A stretch of 38,817 nt of DNA from Faucicola sp041855445 (lineage in GTDB: Bacteria; Pseudomonadota; Gammaproteobacteria; Pseudomonadales; Moraxellaceae): NCBI GenBank assembly GCA_041855445.1, contig JBHAEG010000043.1, positions 1 through 38,817 on the forward strand, read 5' to 3'. Each line of letters begins with the position of its first letter. Position 1 is the first letter of the stretch. Both the position numbers and the translations under genes were made by a program. The notes beneath the pieces were generated by a model that saw only the letters and a list, made by a program, of their open reading frames with translations, searched no databases and was not told where the DNA came from. This document shows, in pieces, positions 15,604-24,546 of the stretch.

Positions 15604-17814
15604 ATGATGTCGATTTCTTTTACACTTAAGCCATTAACTATTGCGACAAAATCAGCGTTAGGTTTGTTGATATTATTGCCTTGTGTGGCAATAGCAGAAG
15701 ACAATGTAACTGATGAGGCTTTACCAACGACAACTTTAGAAAAAATTGTGGTGATTGCTAGTCCATTTCAGACAGAGGCAGGCGAGATGGCAACAGCAAC
15801 GAGTATTAAATATGCTTACCAGCTTGAACAACAAACAGCCAGTACATTGGGTGATGTGCTAGCTGATGAAGCTGGGGTTTCAACGGATAGTTTTGCTCAA
15901 GGAGCGAGTCGTCCGATTATTCGTGGGCAGACGGCTCCCCGTGTCAAAGTCATGAATAACGGCTTAACCGTGCATGATGCGTCACAAATTTCGCCTGACC
16001 ATCAAGTTGCTGTGCCTGTGTTTGGAGCAAAACAAATTGAAGTGATTAAAGGTACATCAGCATTAATGTATGGTGGCGGTGCAGTCGGTGGTGTGGTCAA
16101 TGTGGTGGATAATGCGTTACAGCCACAATTACAGCCAAAAATTACGGGAAAAGTTGTTGCTGTTGGGCAACAAGCGACTGATGGATATTTGGGATATGCT
16201 GAGCTGATGGGTGGTCTAGGGGATAATTGGGTTTGGCAAACTAGTTTACAAAGAACTGACCAAGGTAACATTCAGGTACCACATTGGGATAGTACAGAAA
16301 TCAATAATAGCTGGTATAAACAGGATAATGCAAATGTTGGGGTTTCCTATGTTAAAGAAGATGGCTATATTGGTTTATCTTATCAACAATTAACTTCTGA
16401 ATATGGCTTACCGTTTCATGTGCATAATCATTGTGAAATTAGTAGTACAGATAGTGATAAGTTAGCATGTGCCAGCCATGCTCCTCATGTCCATGAAGAA
16501 CAGCCTTATGTTAAATTAAAATCTGATGTTTATCAGTTATTTGCTGAAAAACAAATGCCAATGATGGGGGTTGATAAAATCACAGGAAAAATTAGTTATA
16601 CAGATTATCATCATGATGAAATCGATGAAGGCAAAGTAGGAACAACCTTTGATAATCGAGCAATTAACGCACGTATTGATGCGACTCATGCAACATTTAG
16701 AACGGGTACATTAGGTTTTATTCAGGGGATTGTTGGGTTAGATTTTAATCAAAGTAAATTTTCGTCACAAGGGATTGAAGGTTATTTACCAACAACTAAA
16801 CGCAATCAAATAGGTGTATATCTGATTGAACGTTTAACGCCAACTTATCGAGGTGCAAGTGTTTCGGCGGATAAGTTTTCTGCTCAACTTCCTGATGATG
16901 GACATGACCATGCCGAGCATCAACATGATTTAACACCAACAAAACCTAGCACCGCCCCAGAAGATAAAGACCCTTGGTATGCAGAATTTGGCGTTAGACA
17001 AGAGTTTCAAACGATTAACGACATCAGTAATGACCAAAAAGTGTCACATGCAGGCACGTCAGTGTCTATTGAAGGTGGAAAATATATTAATCCAAACAAT
17101 CAGTTAGCATTACGCATTAGTCACTCAGAACGCTTGCCAGCCTCTCAAGAGTTATTTGCGAATGGCTCCCATTTGGCAACGAATGCTTGGGAACGTGGTA
17201 ATACTCAACTAAAACGAGAAAAAACCAATGGGGTTGAACTGACTTATCGCTATGATAATCAAAAGAAATTTGAAACTAGTATATCAGGGTTTTACAATGA
17301 TATTCAAAATTATACTTATGATAAAACGACTGATTTAATTACATCTGGTGAAGAAAAAGGTTTTCGTTTAATTGATTATACCCAAACTAAAGCTAAACAT
17401 TATGGCGGTGAAATCACCAGTCGTTATAAAATTAATCAAAAAATTAGTGTGGGAGGCTTTGCCGACATTGCGATTATCAAACTTGATGATAGTCAAAGTA
17501 AATATGCTCCAAGGCTGACCGCTCCTCGTATAGGTGGTGATATTAGTGCAGTTTTGGGTCAATTTGACCTGACATTATCAGGTTATCATCGTTTTGAACA
17601 GGATAAAATTGCCAATTTTGAAACTGTAACGCCAAGTTATAATATGTTAGATGCAAAAGTTGTTTATAATAGTAAAGGTAAACATATTTATAAAGCATTT
17701 TTCCAAGTGAAAAATATCTTGAACGAACTGGCGTACAATCATGCTTCCTATTTGGTGGACTATGTACCGTTACCAGAACGTTCAATTAATGTTGGTATTA
17801 CTTATCAATTTTAG
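15604..17814 (+). CDS. znuD: TonB-dependent outer-membrane zinc receptor (ZnuD-like)
   Basis: Outer-membrane barrel that imports zinc, possibly also haem, using TonB energy. The ATG at 15604 follows AGGAAAA and begins a signal peptide ending near CVAIA; upstream frame to 15517 runs through the etfA terminator and is rejected. The protein has 736 residues: a TonB-box-like stretch, plug domain (GASRPIIRGQTAPRVKVMNN, IEVIKGTSALMYGGGAVGGV), then a barrel ending LPERSINVGITYQF. Histidine-rich loops (HVHNHCEISS... HAPHVHEEQP near 280-305, and DDGHDHAEHQHD near 440) are the ZnuD hallmark. A Zur box precedes it. Its 3' end overlaps the convergent M16 gene by 17 bases. Confidence 0.88.
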   Translation: MMSISFTLKPLTIATKSALGLLILLPCVAIAEDNVTDEALPTTTLEKIVVIASPFQTEAGEMATATSIKYAYQLEQQTASTLGDVLADEAGVSTDSFAQGASRPIIRGQTAPRVKVMNNGLTVHDASQISPDHQVAVPVFGAKQIEVIKGTSALMYGGGAVGGVVNVVDNALQPQLQPKITGKVVAVGQQATDGYLGYAELMGGLGDNWVWQTSLQRTDQGNIQVPHWDSTEINNSWYKQDNANVGVSYVKEDGYIGLSYQQLTSEYGLPFHVHNHCEISSTDSDKLACASHAPHVHEEQPYVKLKSDVYQLFAEKQMPMMGVDKITGKISYTDYHHDEIDEGKVGTTFDNRAINARIDATHATFRTGTLGFIQGIVGLDFNQSKFSSQGIEGYLPTTKRNQIGVYLIERLTPTYRGASVSADKFSAQLPDDGHDHAEHQHDLTPTKPSTAPEDKDPWYAEFGVRQEFQTINDISNDQKVSHAGTSVSIEGGKYINPNNQLALRISHSERLPASQELFANGSHLATNAWERGNTQLKREKTNGVELTYRYDNQKKFETSISGFYNDIQNYTYDKTTDLITSGEEKGFRLIDYTQTKAKHYGGEITSRYKINQKISVGGFADIAIIKLDDSQSKYAPRLTAPRIGGDISAVLGQFDLTLSGYHRFEQDKIANFETVTPSYNMLDAKVVYNSKGKHIYKAFFQVKNILNELAYNHASYLVDYVPLPERSINVGITYQF

Positions 17815-19309
17815 TTTTTTTCTGGGATTTTTTAGCTTTTTTAGCTGTGGCAGTAGGTTGTTTAGTTGTTTGCATTTTGCCAACTGTCACAATTAAAAAC
17901 TTATTTGGTTGCACCAGTTGTCGATAGCTTTGATTAACTTCGTCAAGAGTTGCTTGTTGGATACGTTGGTTATATTCGCTTAAATAACTATCGGGTAATT
18001 GATAAAAATTCATTGCAGATAGTTGTCCATTAATGCTGGCATTACTTGACAATAAAGTCGGAAAACGGTTCATGAGATTTTCTTTGGTTAAAGTTAGTTC
18101 GTTTTCACTAATACCATTATCAATAACATCTTGAATGACTTGTAAAGTAGCATCAATAGCTTGTTGGCTATTTTCATTTTGTGTTGAAAAAGAAATACTA
18201 TAATTGCCCTGACTTTGCATCGGTGTCATACCGCTATAAATACCATAAGTCAGCCCACGTTTTTGACGGATTTCTGTCATTAGACGAGCTTGAAAACCGC
18301 CGCCGCCAACTACCTCATCAGCAATATTAAAATTAGTGTGTTGTTGTAATATTTGTGGGTCACGGCTACGTTTTTCCCCCAATTGCCCCATAATAACAGT
18401 TGTTTGTGTACTATCAAATGGTACATGAATGGTTTTGCTGGCAGTTAAAGGCTTGGCATCGGGCAATGCAGGGGCAGGCGAGCCAGTTGCTAATGTTTGG
18501 GTTAGTTGATTAGCGATATTTTCTGCCTGTTGTCGTGAAATATCCCCCGTAATAGTAATATAGGCATTTTGAGCGACTAAATAACGTTTGGTGAAATTTT
18601 GCAAGTCTTGTTGATGAATGTTTGGGATACTTTCAGGCGTTCCCATGCTTGGGTGTGCGTAAGGGTGATTAGCATATAGTTCTTTGATAAATGTTTGATT
18701 TGCGATGGTGTTTGGGTCTTCTTGAGCTTGCTTTAAAGCCACTAAATAACGGGCTTTGGTTCGTTCTAAACTGTCATTGGGAAAGGTTGATTGCGTTAAA
18801 ATTTCTTCAACAAGTTGTAAGGCAGGATTTAAATATTTATCATCAGATAAACTACGCAAACTTACAACAAACATATCTTTATAAGCGGAAATATCTAAAT
18901 CAATACCTAGTTGTTCAATTTCTTCAGCTAATAAATTTTCACTTTTATTGGTTGTGCCTTTACTAAGCATACTTGCAACTAAACTTGCTAAACCAAAGCC
19001 GTTGGGTTTGATACTTTCATCACGGGCTGAGCCTGCGTTAAAGCGAATATCAATATCGACCATGGGTAAATTATTGGTTTGTACAAATATAACTGGCGTG
19101 CCAGTTTTGCTAGAAAAATGTTCTATTTTTGGTAAAGTAAATTGTAATTCACTTGGATTTTGTAGGCTTTGTAATTTATCTAAAACAGTAATCGGAGCAT
19201 TTGGGTCAATGTTATCTGATACATGACTTTCGCTGACATTTGCTTGACCATTATTTGTTAAAATTAATAAACAGGTAGTTAAACTTAATGTAAGAGGTTT
19301 TAAGGTCAT
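17798..19309 (-). CDS. M16-family peptidase-like protein lacking the zinc motif
   Basis: Insulinase/pitrilysin-fold protein of 503 residues with an N-terminal signal peptide (start MTLKPLTLSLTTCLLILTN). At the position where active M16 enzymes have HxxEH it reads GFGLASLVASMLSKGT (about 104-119), so the catalytic site is absent, although RFNAGSARDE and the C-terminal M16 domain (RQKRGLTYGIYSGMTPMQSQ) are kept. In two-subunit M16 systems one partner is active and one inactive; the active partner lies 42 bases upstream. A TTG start at 19321 is possible but the ATG at 19309 has GAGAAA before it. The C-terminal tail is lysine-rich and overlaps znuD's 3' end. Confidence 0.85.
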   Translation of the reverse strand: MTLKPLTLSLTTCLLILTNNGQANVSESHVSDNIDPNAPITVLDKLQSLQNPSELQFTLPKIEHFSSKTGTPVIFVQTNNLPMVDIDIRFNAGSARDESIKPNGFGLASLVASMLSKGTTNKSENLLAEEIEQLGIDLDISAYKDMFVVSLRSLSDDKYLNPALQLVEEILTQSTFPNDSLERTKARYLVALKQAQEDPNTIANQTFIKELYANHPYAHPSMGTPESIPNIHQQDLQNFTKRYLVAQNAYITITGDISRQQAENIANQLTQTLATGSPAPALPDAKPLTASKTIHVPFDSTQTTVIMGQLGEKRSRDPQILQQHTNFNIADEVVGGGGFQARLMTEIRQKRGLTYGIYSGMTPMQSQGNYSISFSTQNENSQQAIDATLQVIQDVIDNGISENELTLTKENLMNRFPTLLSSNASINGQLSAMNFYQLPDSYLSEYNQRIQQATLDEVNQSYRQLVQPNKFLIVTVGKMQTTKQPTATAKKAKKSQKKTKIDK

Positions 19310-19351
19310 AATATTTCTCAAAATAATATTTTAAAGCGGATAAATAAAAAT

Positions 19352-20749
19352 TTAGTTAGCTTTTTCTGATGTTGTCAAAACATTAAAAATCGTTAAGTTA
19401 TCTTTAACAAAATAGTGTTTGGCAACTTGATGTAACGAGTCTTGGTCAATAGTGTCAAAAATCGCTGGTAACTGGTAAATCATACGGTCATCTAAACCAA
19501 TACTATCCAGACTTCCAATCATTTGGGCTTGTCCACTGACGCTATCTTGACTATAAATCAATCCTGTTAAAATATTAGTTTTTGCTCGATTTAACTCACT
19601 TTGTTGAATTGGTTGGCTTTTTAATGCCTCAATTTCGGCTAAAATTGCTTGTTTGGCAGTTGCTAAATCCACATTGTCACGGGGTGTTGCTTTAATAAAA
19701 AACTGCCCATCACCTCGAGAAAATGCACTATAACTAACACCAACTGAAGCCAATAATTGTTTATCTCGTACCAGCCGTTTTTCTAAACGGGCAGACAACC
19801 CACCATCAAGCACATCAGCTAAAGCAGATAAACTATAAGCGATTTTTGGGTCTTTACTGGTCGTTAATGTTGGTACATTATATGCCATCATGATACTAGG
19901 CACTTGTACAGGCAAATGTATGGTTTTTTCATTGAACCCTCGAAAACTTTGTTCAGTTACGCTTGGGCGATTGGGTAAAGATTTGGCAGGTTTATCCGCA
20001 AAATATTTTTTGACTTCTGCTAAAGCATGTTCTGGCTTTACAGCCCCCACAATGACAATAGTTGCATTATTTGGTGTATACCAAGTTTCATACCATTGTT
20101 GTAAATCTTTTAAAGTGATATTTTCAATTTCAGTCATTGGACCAATGACAGATTGTCCTTTTGGACTATTTGGATAAACAGCGGTCATAAACTGTTCAAA
20201 GGCAAGAGCATTGGGATTATCATCAACACGTTGTCGGCGTTCCTCCATCACAACGAGTCGTTCTTTACTAAAATCTTTTTCATTTAATTGTAAATTAGTC
20301 ATACGGTCAGCTTCTAACTCTAAAGCTAGACTTAAACGATTAGCAGGAAAAATTTCATAATAACCTGTATAATCATAACTGGTAAACGCATTATTTGTGC
20401 CACCAAATTTAGCAATTAATCGTTCAAAATCGCTTGCAGAAATATTTTTTGTACCTTTAAACATCATGTGTTCTAATACATGAGAAATCCCACCAAGATT
20501 TTTAGGTTCATCATTTGAGCCGACTCGATACCAAACTTGGGTCATCACCACGGGTGAACGATGGTCTTCTTTGATAATCACTTTTAATCCATTGTCCAAA
20601 CGATACTCATGACGAGCCTCTGTAATTTTTTGATAAAAATCGGTATTTTTCACCGTTTTAGTATGAGTGACCGTAGAGTGAATAGATTGACAGCCTGCTA
20701 ATATCGCCAGACTGAATACAGAAAAAGCTAAATTTGTAAACAATTTCAT
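19352..20749 (-). CDS. M16-family zinc metallopeptidase, lipoprotein
   Basis: Active-type M16 peptidase of 465 residues from the ATG at 20749, which follows CGAGAAA. The N-terminus is a lipoprotein signal with lipobox LAGC (Cys20), so it should be membrane-anchored and periplasm-facing. The zinc motif H90-V-L-E93-H94 lies in GGISHVLEHMMFKGT, and the distal glutamate is in VVMEERRQRV near 168-170. The C-terminal M16 domain follows. The frame extends to 20803 (18 further codons), which would bury the signal peptide. It is the first gene of a pair with the zinc-less partner. The substrate is unknown. Confidence 0.88.
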   Translation of the reverse strand: MKLFTNLAFSVFSLAILAGCQSIHSTVTHTKTVKNTDFYQKITEARHEYRLDNGLKVIIKEDHRSPVVMTQVWYRVGSNDEPKNLGGISHVLEHMMFKGTKNISASDFERLIAKFGGTNNAFTSYDYTGYYEIFPANRLSLALELEADRMTNLQLNEKDFSKERLVVMEERRQRVDDNPNALAFEQFMTAVYPNSPKGQSVIGPMTEIENITLKDLQQWYETWYTPNNATIVIVGAVKPEHALAEVKKYFADKPAKSLPNRPSVTEQSFRGFNEKTIHLPVQVPSIMMAYNVPTLTTSKDPKIAYSLSALADVLDGGLSARLEKRLVRDKQLLASVGVSYSAFSRGDGQFFIKATPRDNVDLATAKQAILAEIEALKSQPIQQSELNRAKTNILTGLIYSQDSVSGQAQMIGSLDSIGLDDRMIYQLPAIFDTIDQDSLHQVAKHYFVKDNLTIFNVLTTSEKAN

Positions 20750-20863
20750 TGAGATTTCTCGAAACAATATGAAGCTAAATGACAGCCTAATATTTTTTTT
20801 CACAAAAAGCTATGAAAAAAATGTTACAATGACAGCGATTTATTGAAAGTCTAGGAACAAAAT

Positions 20864-21424
20864 ATGTTGATGAAAACTGTGACAAAAACGTTGTTAGTAA
20901 CTGTATTATCATGTGGCGTTGTTGGATTGAGTGCTTGTTCAACTACAAAAAAACCATCTCACCCTGAAAAACCATTAAAATCAGCGGTTCTTGACCATCA
21001 AAATATGAATGGTGATAAAAAAATGGCAAAAAATCATCAAAAACCATCAATCGTTATTTTTGATAGCCAATATGATTTTGCAACAACAACCAATAAAATC
21101 AATCAGGCATTAACTGAAAAAGGCATGAAAATTTTTGCAACGATTGACCATCAACAGGCAGGTAAGGACGCAGGATTAACCATGCAACCTGCAACCGTGA
21201 TTGTATTTGGCACGCCAAAAGCTGGTACACCATTAATGATAAAAGACCCAATGTTTGCCTTACAATTACCTTTAAAAGTGTTAGTTACAGAAAAAGATGG
21301 TAAAGTACAAGTTGTGATGAACCGTACAGAACATCTTATTCAAGGTAGTAAACTTGCTTGGGAAGATGTAGAAAATAATCTTGCCAAAGCGGAAGGTTTA
21401 ATCAAACTAGTTGTTAGTAAATAA
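20864..21424 (+). CDS. DUF302-domain lipoprotein
   Basis: Encodes 186 residues with a lipoprotein signal ending at lipobox LSAC (Cys25), a linker rich in Lys, Pro and His (about 26-60), then a DUF302 domain (about 60-186). The domain shows the typical DFATTTNKINQALTEKGMKI opening, IDHQQAGKDAGL, ATVIVFGTPKAGTPLM and LPLKVLVTEKDGKVQVVMN. The function of DUF302 is not established. It diverges from the M16 gene with a 114-base gap and precedes ftsY by 46 bases. The alternative start is the second ATG two codons later. Confidence 0.8.
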   Translation: MLMKTVTKTLLVTVLSCGVVGLSACSTTKKPSHPEKPLKSAVLDHQNMNGDKKMAKNHQKPSIVIFDSQYDFATTTNKINQALTEKGMKIFATIDHQQAGKDAGLTMQPATVIVFGTPKAGTPLMIKDPMFALQLPLKVLVTEKDGKVQVVMNRTEHLIQGSKLAWEDVENNLAKAEGLIKLVVSK

Positions 21425-21470
21425 ATCGATTTTGTTTGTAATAAGATAAATTAACAAAAGGCATAAAGCA

Positions 21471-22433
21471 ATGAGTGAACAAAGTTCTAATGATGCACCA
21501 GAAAAAAAAGGTGGTTGGTTTAGCCGAATGAAAGCAGGCTTAAGTAAAAGCCGTAAAAGCTTTACAGAAGGACTAACTAATATTTTAATTGGTGGTAAAG
21601 AAATCGATGATGAACTTTTAGAAGAAGTCGAAGACCAGCTTTTGGTTGCTGATATTGGCGTGACTGCGACTAATCGGATTATTACGAGTCTAACTGAACA
21701 AACAGCACGGGGGGATTTGATTTATTCGCATTCATTGTATAAAGCCTTGCAAAAAGAACTGGTAGAAATTTTAGCTCCCAATATTGCACCATTACACATT
21801 GACACCAGTAAAAAGCCCTTTGTGATTTTGATGGTTGGTGTCAATGGTGTTGGTAAAACAACCACGATTGGTAAACTTGCTAAACGTTTACAACAAGAAG
21901 GAAAATCAGTCATGTTAGCTGCAGGTGATACGTTTCGTGCTGCCGCAACAGAACAATTACAAATTTGGGGCGAACGCAATCATATTCCCGTTGTTGCTCA
22001 AGGACATGGCTCAGATAGTGCATCTGTGATTTTTGATGCGATGCAGTCTGCAAAGGCTCGGGGAATTGATGTCTTAATTGCTGATACTGCTGGACGATTA
22101 CAAAATAAATCTAATTTGATGGAAGAGTTAAAAAAAGTTGTGCGAGTCATGCAAAAGGCTGACCCAACAGCCCCCCATGAAACCATGATAGTGTTAGATG
22201 CAGGCACAGGACAAAATGCGTTAAATCAAGTAGAAATTTTTAATGAAGCAGTCAATGTCACAGGTGTTACTATTACAAAACTTGATGGTACCGCCAAAGG
22301 TGGGGTTGTGTTTAACGTTGCTAGTAATACGAATATACCAATTCGTTTTATTGGTGTCGGTGAAAAAATTGACGACTTACGCCCATTTAAAGCTGATGAC
22401 TTTGTGAAGGCATTATTTGCAAAAGATGATTAG
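21471..22433 (+). CDS. ftsY: Signal recognition particle receptor GTPase FtsY
   Basis: GTPase that receives SRP-ribosome complexes at the inner membrane for cotranslational insertion. N-domain helices (about 20-100) precede the G domain: GVNGVGKTTTIGKLAKRLQ (about 124-142), DTFRAAATEQLQIW, DTAGRLQNKSNLMEEL, TKLDGTAKGG near 278, and FIGVGEKIDDLRPF at the end. At 320 residues it lacks the long acidic A domain of the E. coli protein (497 residues); only a short basic/amphipathic N-terminus is present. No ftsE/ftsX neighbours. ogt follows after 22 bases. Confidence 0.95.
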   Translation: MSEQSSNDAPEKKGGWFSRMKAGLSKSRKSFTEGLTNILIGGKEIDDELLEEVEDQLLVADIGVTATNRIITSLTEQTARGDLIYSHSLYKALQKELVEILAPNIAPLHIDTSKKPFVILMVGVNGVGKTTTIGKLAKRLQQEGKSVMLAAGDTFRAAATEQLQIWGERNHIPVVAQGHGSDSASVIFDAMQSAKARGIDVLIADTAGRLQNKSNLMEELKKVVRVMQKADPTAPHETMIVLDAGTGQNALNQVEIFNEAVNVTGVTITKLDGTAKGGVVFNVASNTNIPIRFIGVGEKIDDLRPFKADDFVKALFAKDD

Positions 22434-22455
22434 ATAAAGGATATAGGAATAAAAA

Positions 22456-22995
22456 ATGATAATAACTTGCCACTATCACCCACCTGCTGATTTACCAATC
22501 ATCACCTTAAGCAGTTATCAAGCAAGATTGATAGGATTAGATTGGTGGCAAGAAAAAACCGAAAAATTATTAAAAAATACAAAACAAAATACTGTAAACG
22601 TATTAACAGCTGATGAATTAATGAAAGATGATGTTAATCATGTAGTTTTATTAACAAGCATACAACAATTAGATGAATATTTTGCAGGCAAGCGACAACA
22701 GTTTGAAATTCCACTAGATTTATCATTTGGGACTAAATTTCAACAAAAAGTTTGGCAACAATTACTAAACATACCGTTTGGAAAAACTATCAGTTATGCC
22801 CAGCTTGCTAATCAGATACAACAACCAAAAGCATCTCGAGCAGTCGGGAATGCGAATGGTAAAAATCCTATCAGTTTAATCATACCTTGTCATCGTGTTA
22901 TCGCAAGTGACGGGGGCTTGGGCGGATATACAGGCGGTTTGGCTATTAAAGAATATTTATTAAACTTTGAAAAAAAGTGTTGCGAAACTGTATAG
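22456..22995 (+). CDS. ogt: Methylated-DNA--protein-cysteine methyltransferase
   Basis: Suicide repair protein that takes the methyl group from O6-methylguanine. It has 179 residues: a variable N-terminal domain, then the DNA-binding domain with TKFQQKVWQQLLNIPFGKTI, RAVGNANGKNPI and the active-site motif LIIPCHRVIA (acceptor Cys145), ending GGLGGYTGGLAIKEYLLNFE. Size fits the Ogt class rather than Ada. An AGGA Shine-Dalgarno precedes the ATG. It lies 22 bases after ftsY; its 3' end holds the likely -35 box of the next operon. Confidence 0.93.
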   Translation: MIITCHYHPPADLPIITLSSYQARLIGLDWWQEKTEKLLKNTKQNTVNVLTADELMKDDVNHVVLLTSIQQLDEYFAGKRQQFEIPLDLSFGTKFQQKVWQQLLNIPFGKTISYAQLANQIQQPKASRAVGNANGKNPISLIIPCHRVIASDGGLGGYTGGLAIKEYLLNFEKKCCETV

Positions 22996-23007
22996 GAAAC
23001 GTATAAT
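22980..23007 (+). promoter_or_regulatory. Probable promoter of the peptidoglycan O-acetylation cluster
   Basis: TTGCGA (22980-22985) within the last codons of ogt, 16-base spacer, perfect TATAAT at 23002-23007. The predicted transcript starts near 23014 and has a small TGATGA/TCATCA hairpin (23023-23038) before the first gene. Confidence 0.55.
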
Positions 23008-23077
23008 ATCCGTGACAGGACGTGATGATAAATCATCATAGTTGATGGTTAGTATTAATAGGTTGTGGCTGTTCAAA

Positions 23078-24517
23078 ATGGTGATATTATCTTACGAATT
23101 TGCATTATGTTTTTTATTGTTCTTTATCGTTTATTGGTTAAGTTATCGTTCAATAAAATTGCAAAATTGGCTATTGGTGTTGGCAAGTCTGGCATTTTTG
23201 TTTACTTGGCAATGGCAATTTGTGTTAAGTGTCGTGTTTGTTTGGCTGGTTTTGCAATGGTGTTTATGGATTTTTAGTAAAACTGAAAAGAAATCTGTAA
23301 AAAAATGGACGTTTATTAGTGGCTTAATTATTTTAATTGCTCATTTATGCTTTTTTAAGTACACAAATTTTACCATCGCTCAGCTAAATGACAGTATTTT
23401 AAGTGAGCATAATCTTAGCCCATTAGATATTGTATTACCTGTAGGGATTTCTTTTTATACATTCCAAGCAATTAGCTATCTTGTTGATGTGTATAAAAAT
23501 AAAATTCAACCAATGCCTTCTAGTGTGCTGTTAGGATTTTTATCTTTTTTTCCGACCATTACTGCAGGGCCGATTTTTCGTGCTAAAGATGCAGAAAAGC
23601 AATGGTTGCCCGAACCAGTTTTAACATTAAATCAGCAATATAGCCGTCCAAATCGCCGATATATCTTATATCCATATTTGGCGGGGGCATTGATTATGTT
23701 TGCATTGTTCAAAAAAATCGTGCTGGCAAGCTGGCTAGAAACATTGTGGGTTAGCCCTGTTTTTTCTAATCCTTTACAGTTTCATGGCTTAGAAGTTTTG
23801 ACTGCGGTTTACGCTTATTCATTACAGCTATTTTTTGATTTTTCAGGTTATACAGATTTAGTGATTGCATTAGCTTTATTGTTAGGCTTTCGTTTACCTG
23901 AAAATTTTAATCGTCCTTATTTAGCGACTGATGTTCAGGATTTTTGGAATAAGTGGCATATGACATTGTCATCATGGATTAAGGACTATTTATACATTCC
24001 TTTGGGTGGTAATCGTTGCAGTTTTTGGCGTGTTCAGTTAAATTTGATGTTAGCCTTTGTTATATCTGGGGTTTGGCATGGGGCAGGTTGGAACTTTTTT
24101 ATCTGGGGAGCAATACATGGCTTGGCGTTAGTTTGGTTAAACTTGATGAAACGCTGGGGTGTACGTCATTGGCTGACTAAAAAAGCCAAACCTGTGGCAA
24201 TATTTTTAACGTTTCATTATGTGGCGTTTGGTTGGATATTTTTTCATAGTAGCACATTTGCACAGGCAGGAGAAATGTTGTTGGCATTAACTCAATATCA
24301 GTCAATGGTATTTAGTTTATCTGTGATACCAACGTTAATGATGATGTTATTGGCATGGTTATTGTATCCTTATTTAGGGCGGTCCCGTGAACAGGTAGCA
24401 GGTTTATTATCTTATATTCCATGGTGGTTGTTACCGATTGTGATAAGCGGTTATGTGGTATTGGTATTTGCTTTGTCACCAGAAGGACTACCCAATTTTA
24501 TTTATGCAAATTTTTGA
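23078..24517 (+). CDS. patA: MBOAT-family membrane O-acyltransferase (PatA/PacA-like)
   Basis: Multi-pass membrane acyltransferase of 479 residues, AlgI type. With the two SGNH genes behind it, its likely job is to move acetyl groups across the inner membrane for O-acetylation of peptidoglycan MurNAc. MBOAT signatures: PVGISFYTFQAISYLVDVYK, FFDFSGYTDLVIALALLLGF, FWNKWHMTLSSWIKDYLYIP and GVWHGAGWNFFIWGAIHGLA with the conserved histidine. The frame opens at 23042 (TTG/ATG), but the ATG at 23078 begins directly with the first membrane helix and is preferred, despite a distant Shine-Dalgarno. An alginate-type role is less likely because no other alginate genes are present. Confidence 0.82.
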   Translation: MVILSYEFALCFLLFFIVYWLSYRSIKLQNWLLVLASLAFLFTWQWQFVLSVVFVWLVLQWCLWIFSKTEKKSVKKWTFISGLIILIAHLCFFKYTNFTIAQLNDSILSEHNLSPLDIVLPVGISFYTFQAISYLVDVYKNKIQPMPSSVLLGFLSFFPTITAGPIFRAKDAEKQWLPEPVLTLNQQYSRPNRRYILYPYLAGALIMFALFKKIVLASWLETLWVSPVFSNPLQFHGLEVLTAVYAYSLQLFFDFSGYTDLVIALALLLGFRLPENFNRPYLATDVQDFWNKWHMTLSSWIKDYLYIPLGGNRCSFWRVQLNLMLAFVISGVWHGAGWNFFIWGAIHGLALVWLNLMKRWGVRHWLTKKAKPVAIFLTFHYVAFGWIFFHSSTFAQAGEMLLALTQYQSMVFSLSVIPTLMMMLLAWLLYPYLGRSREQVAGLLSYIPWWLLPIVISGYVVLVFALSPEGLPNFIYANF

Positions 24518-24546
24518 TGATGTAAAAAAGTGTTGTTAGGTGTGTT

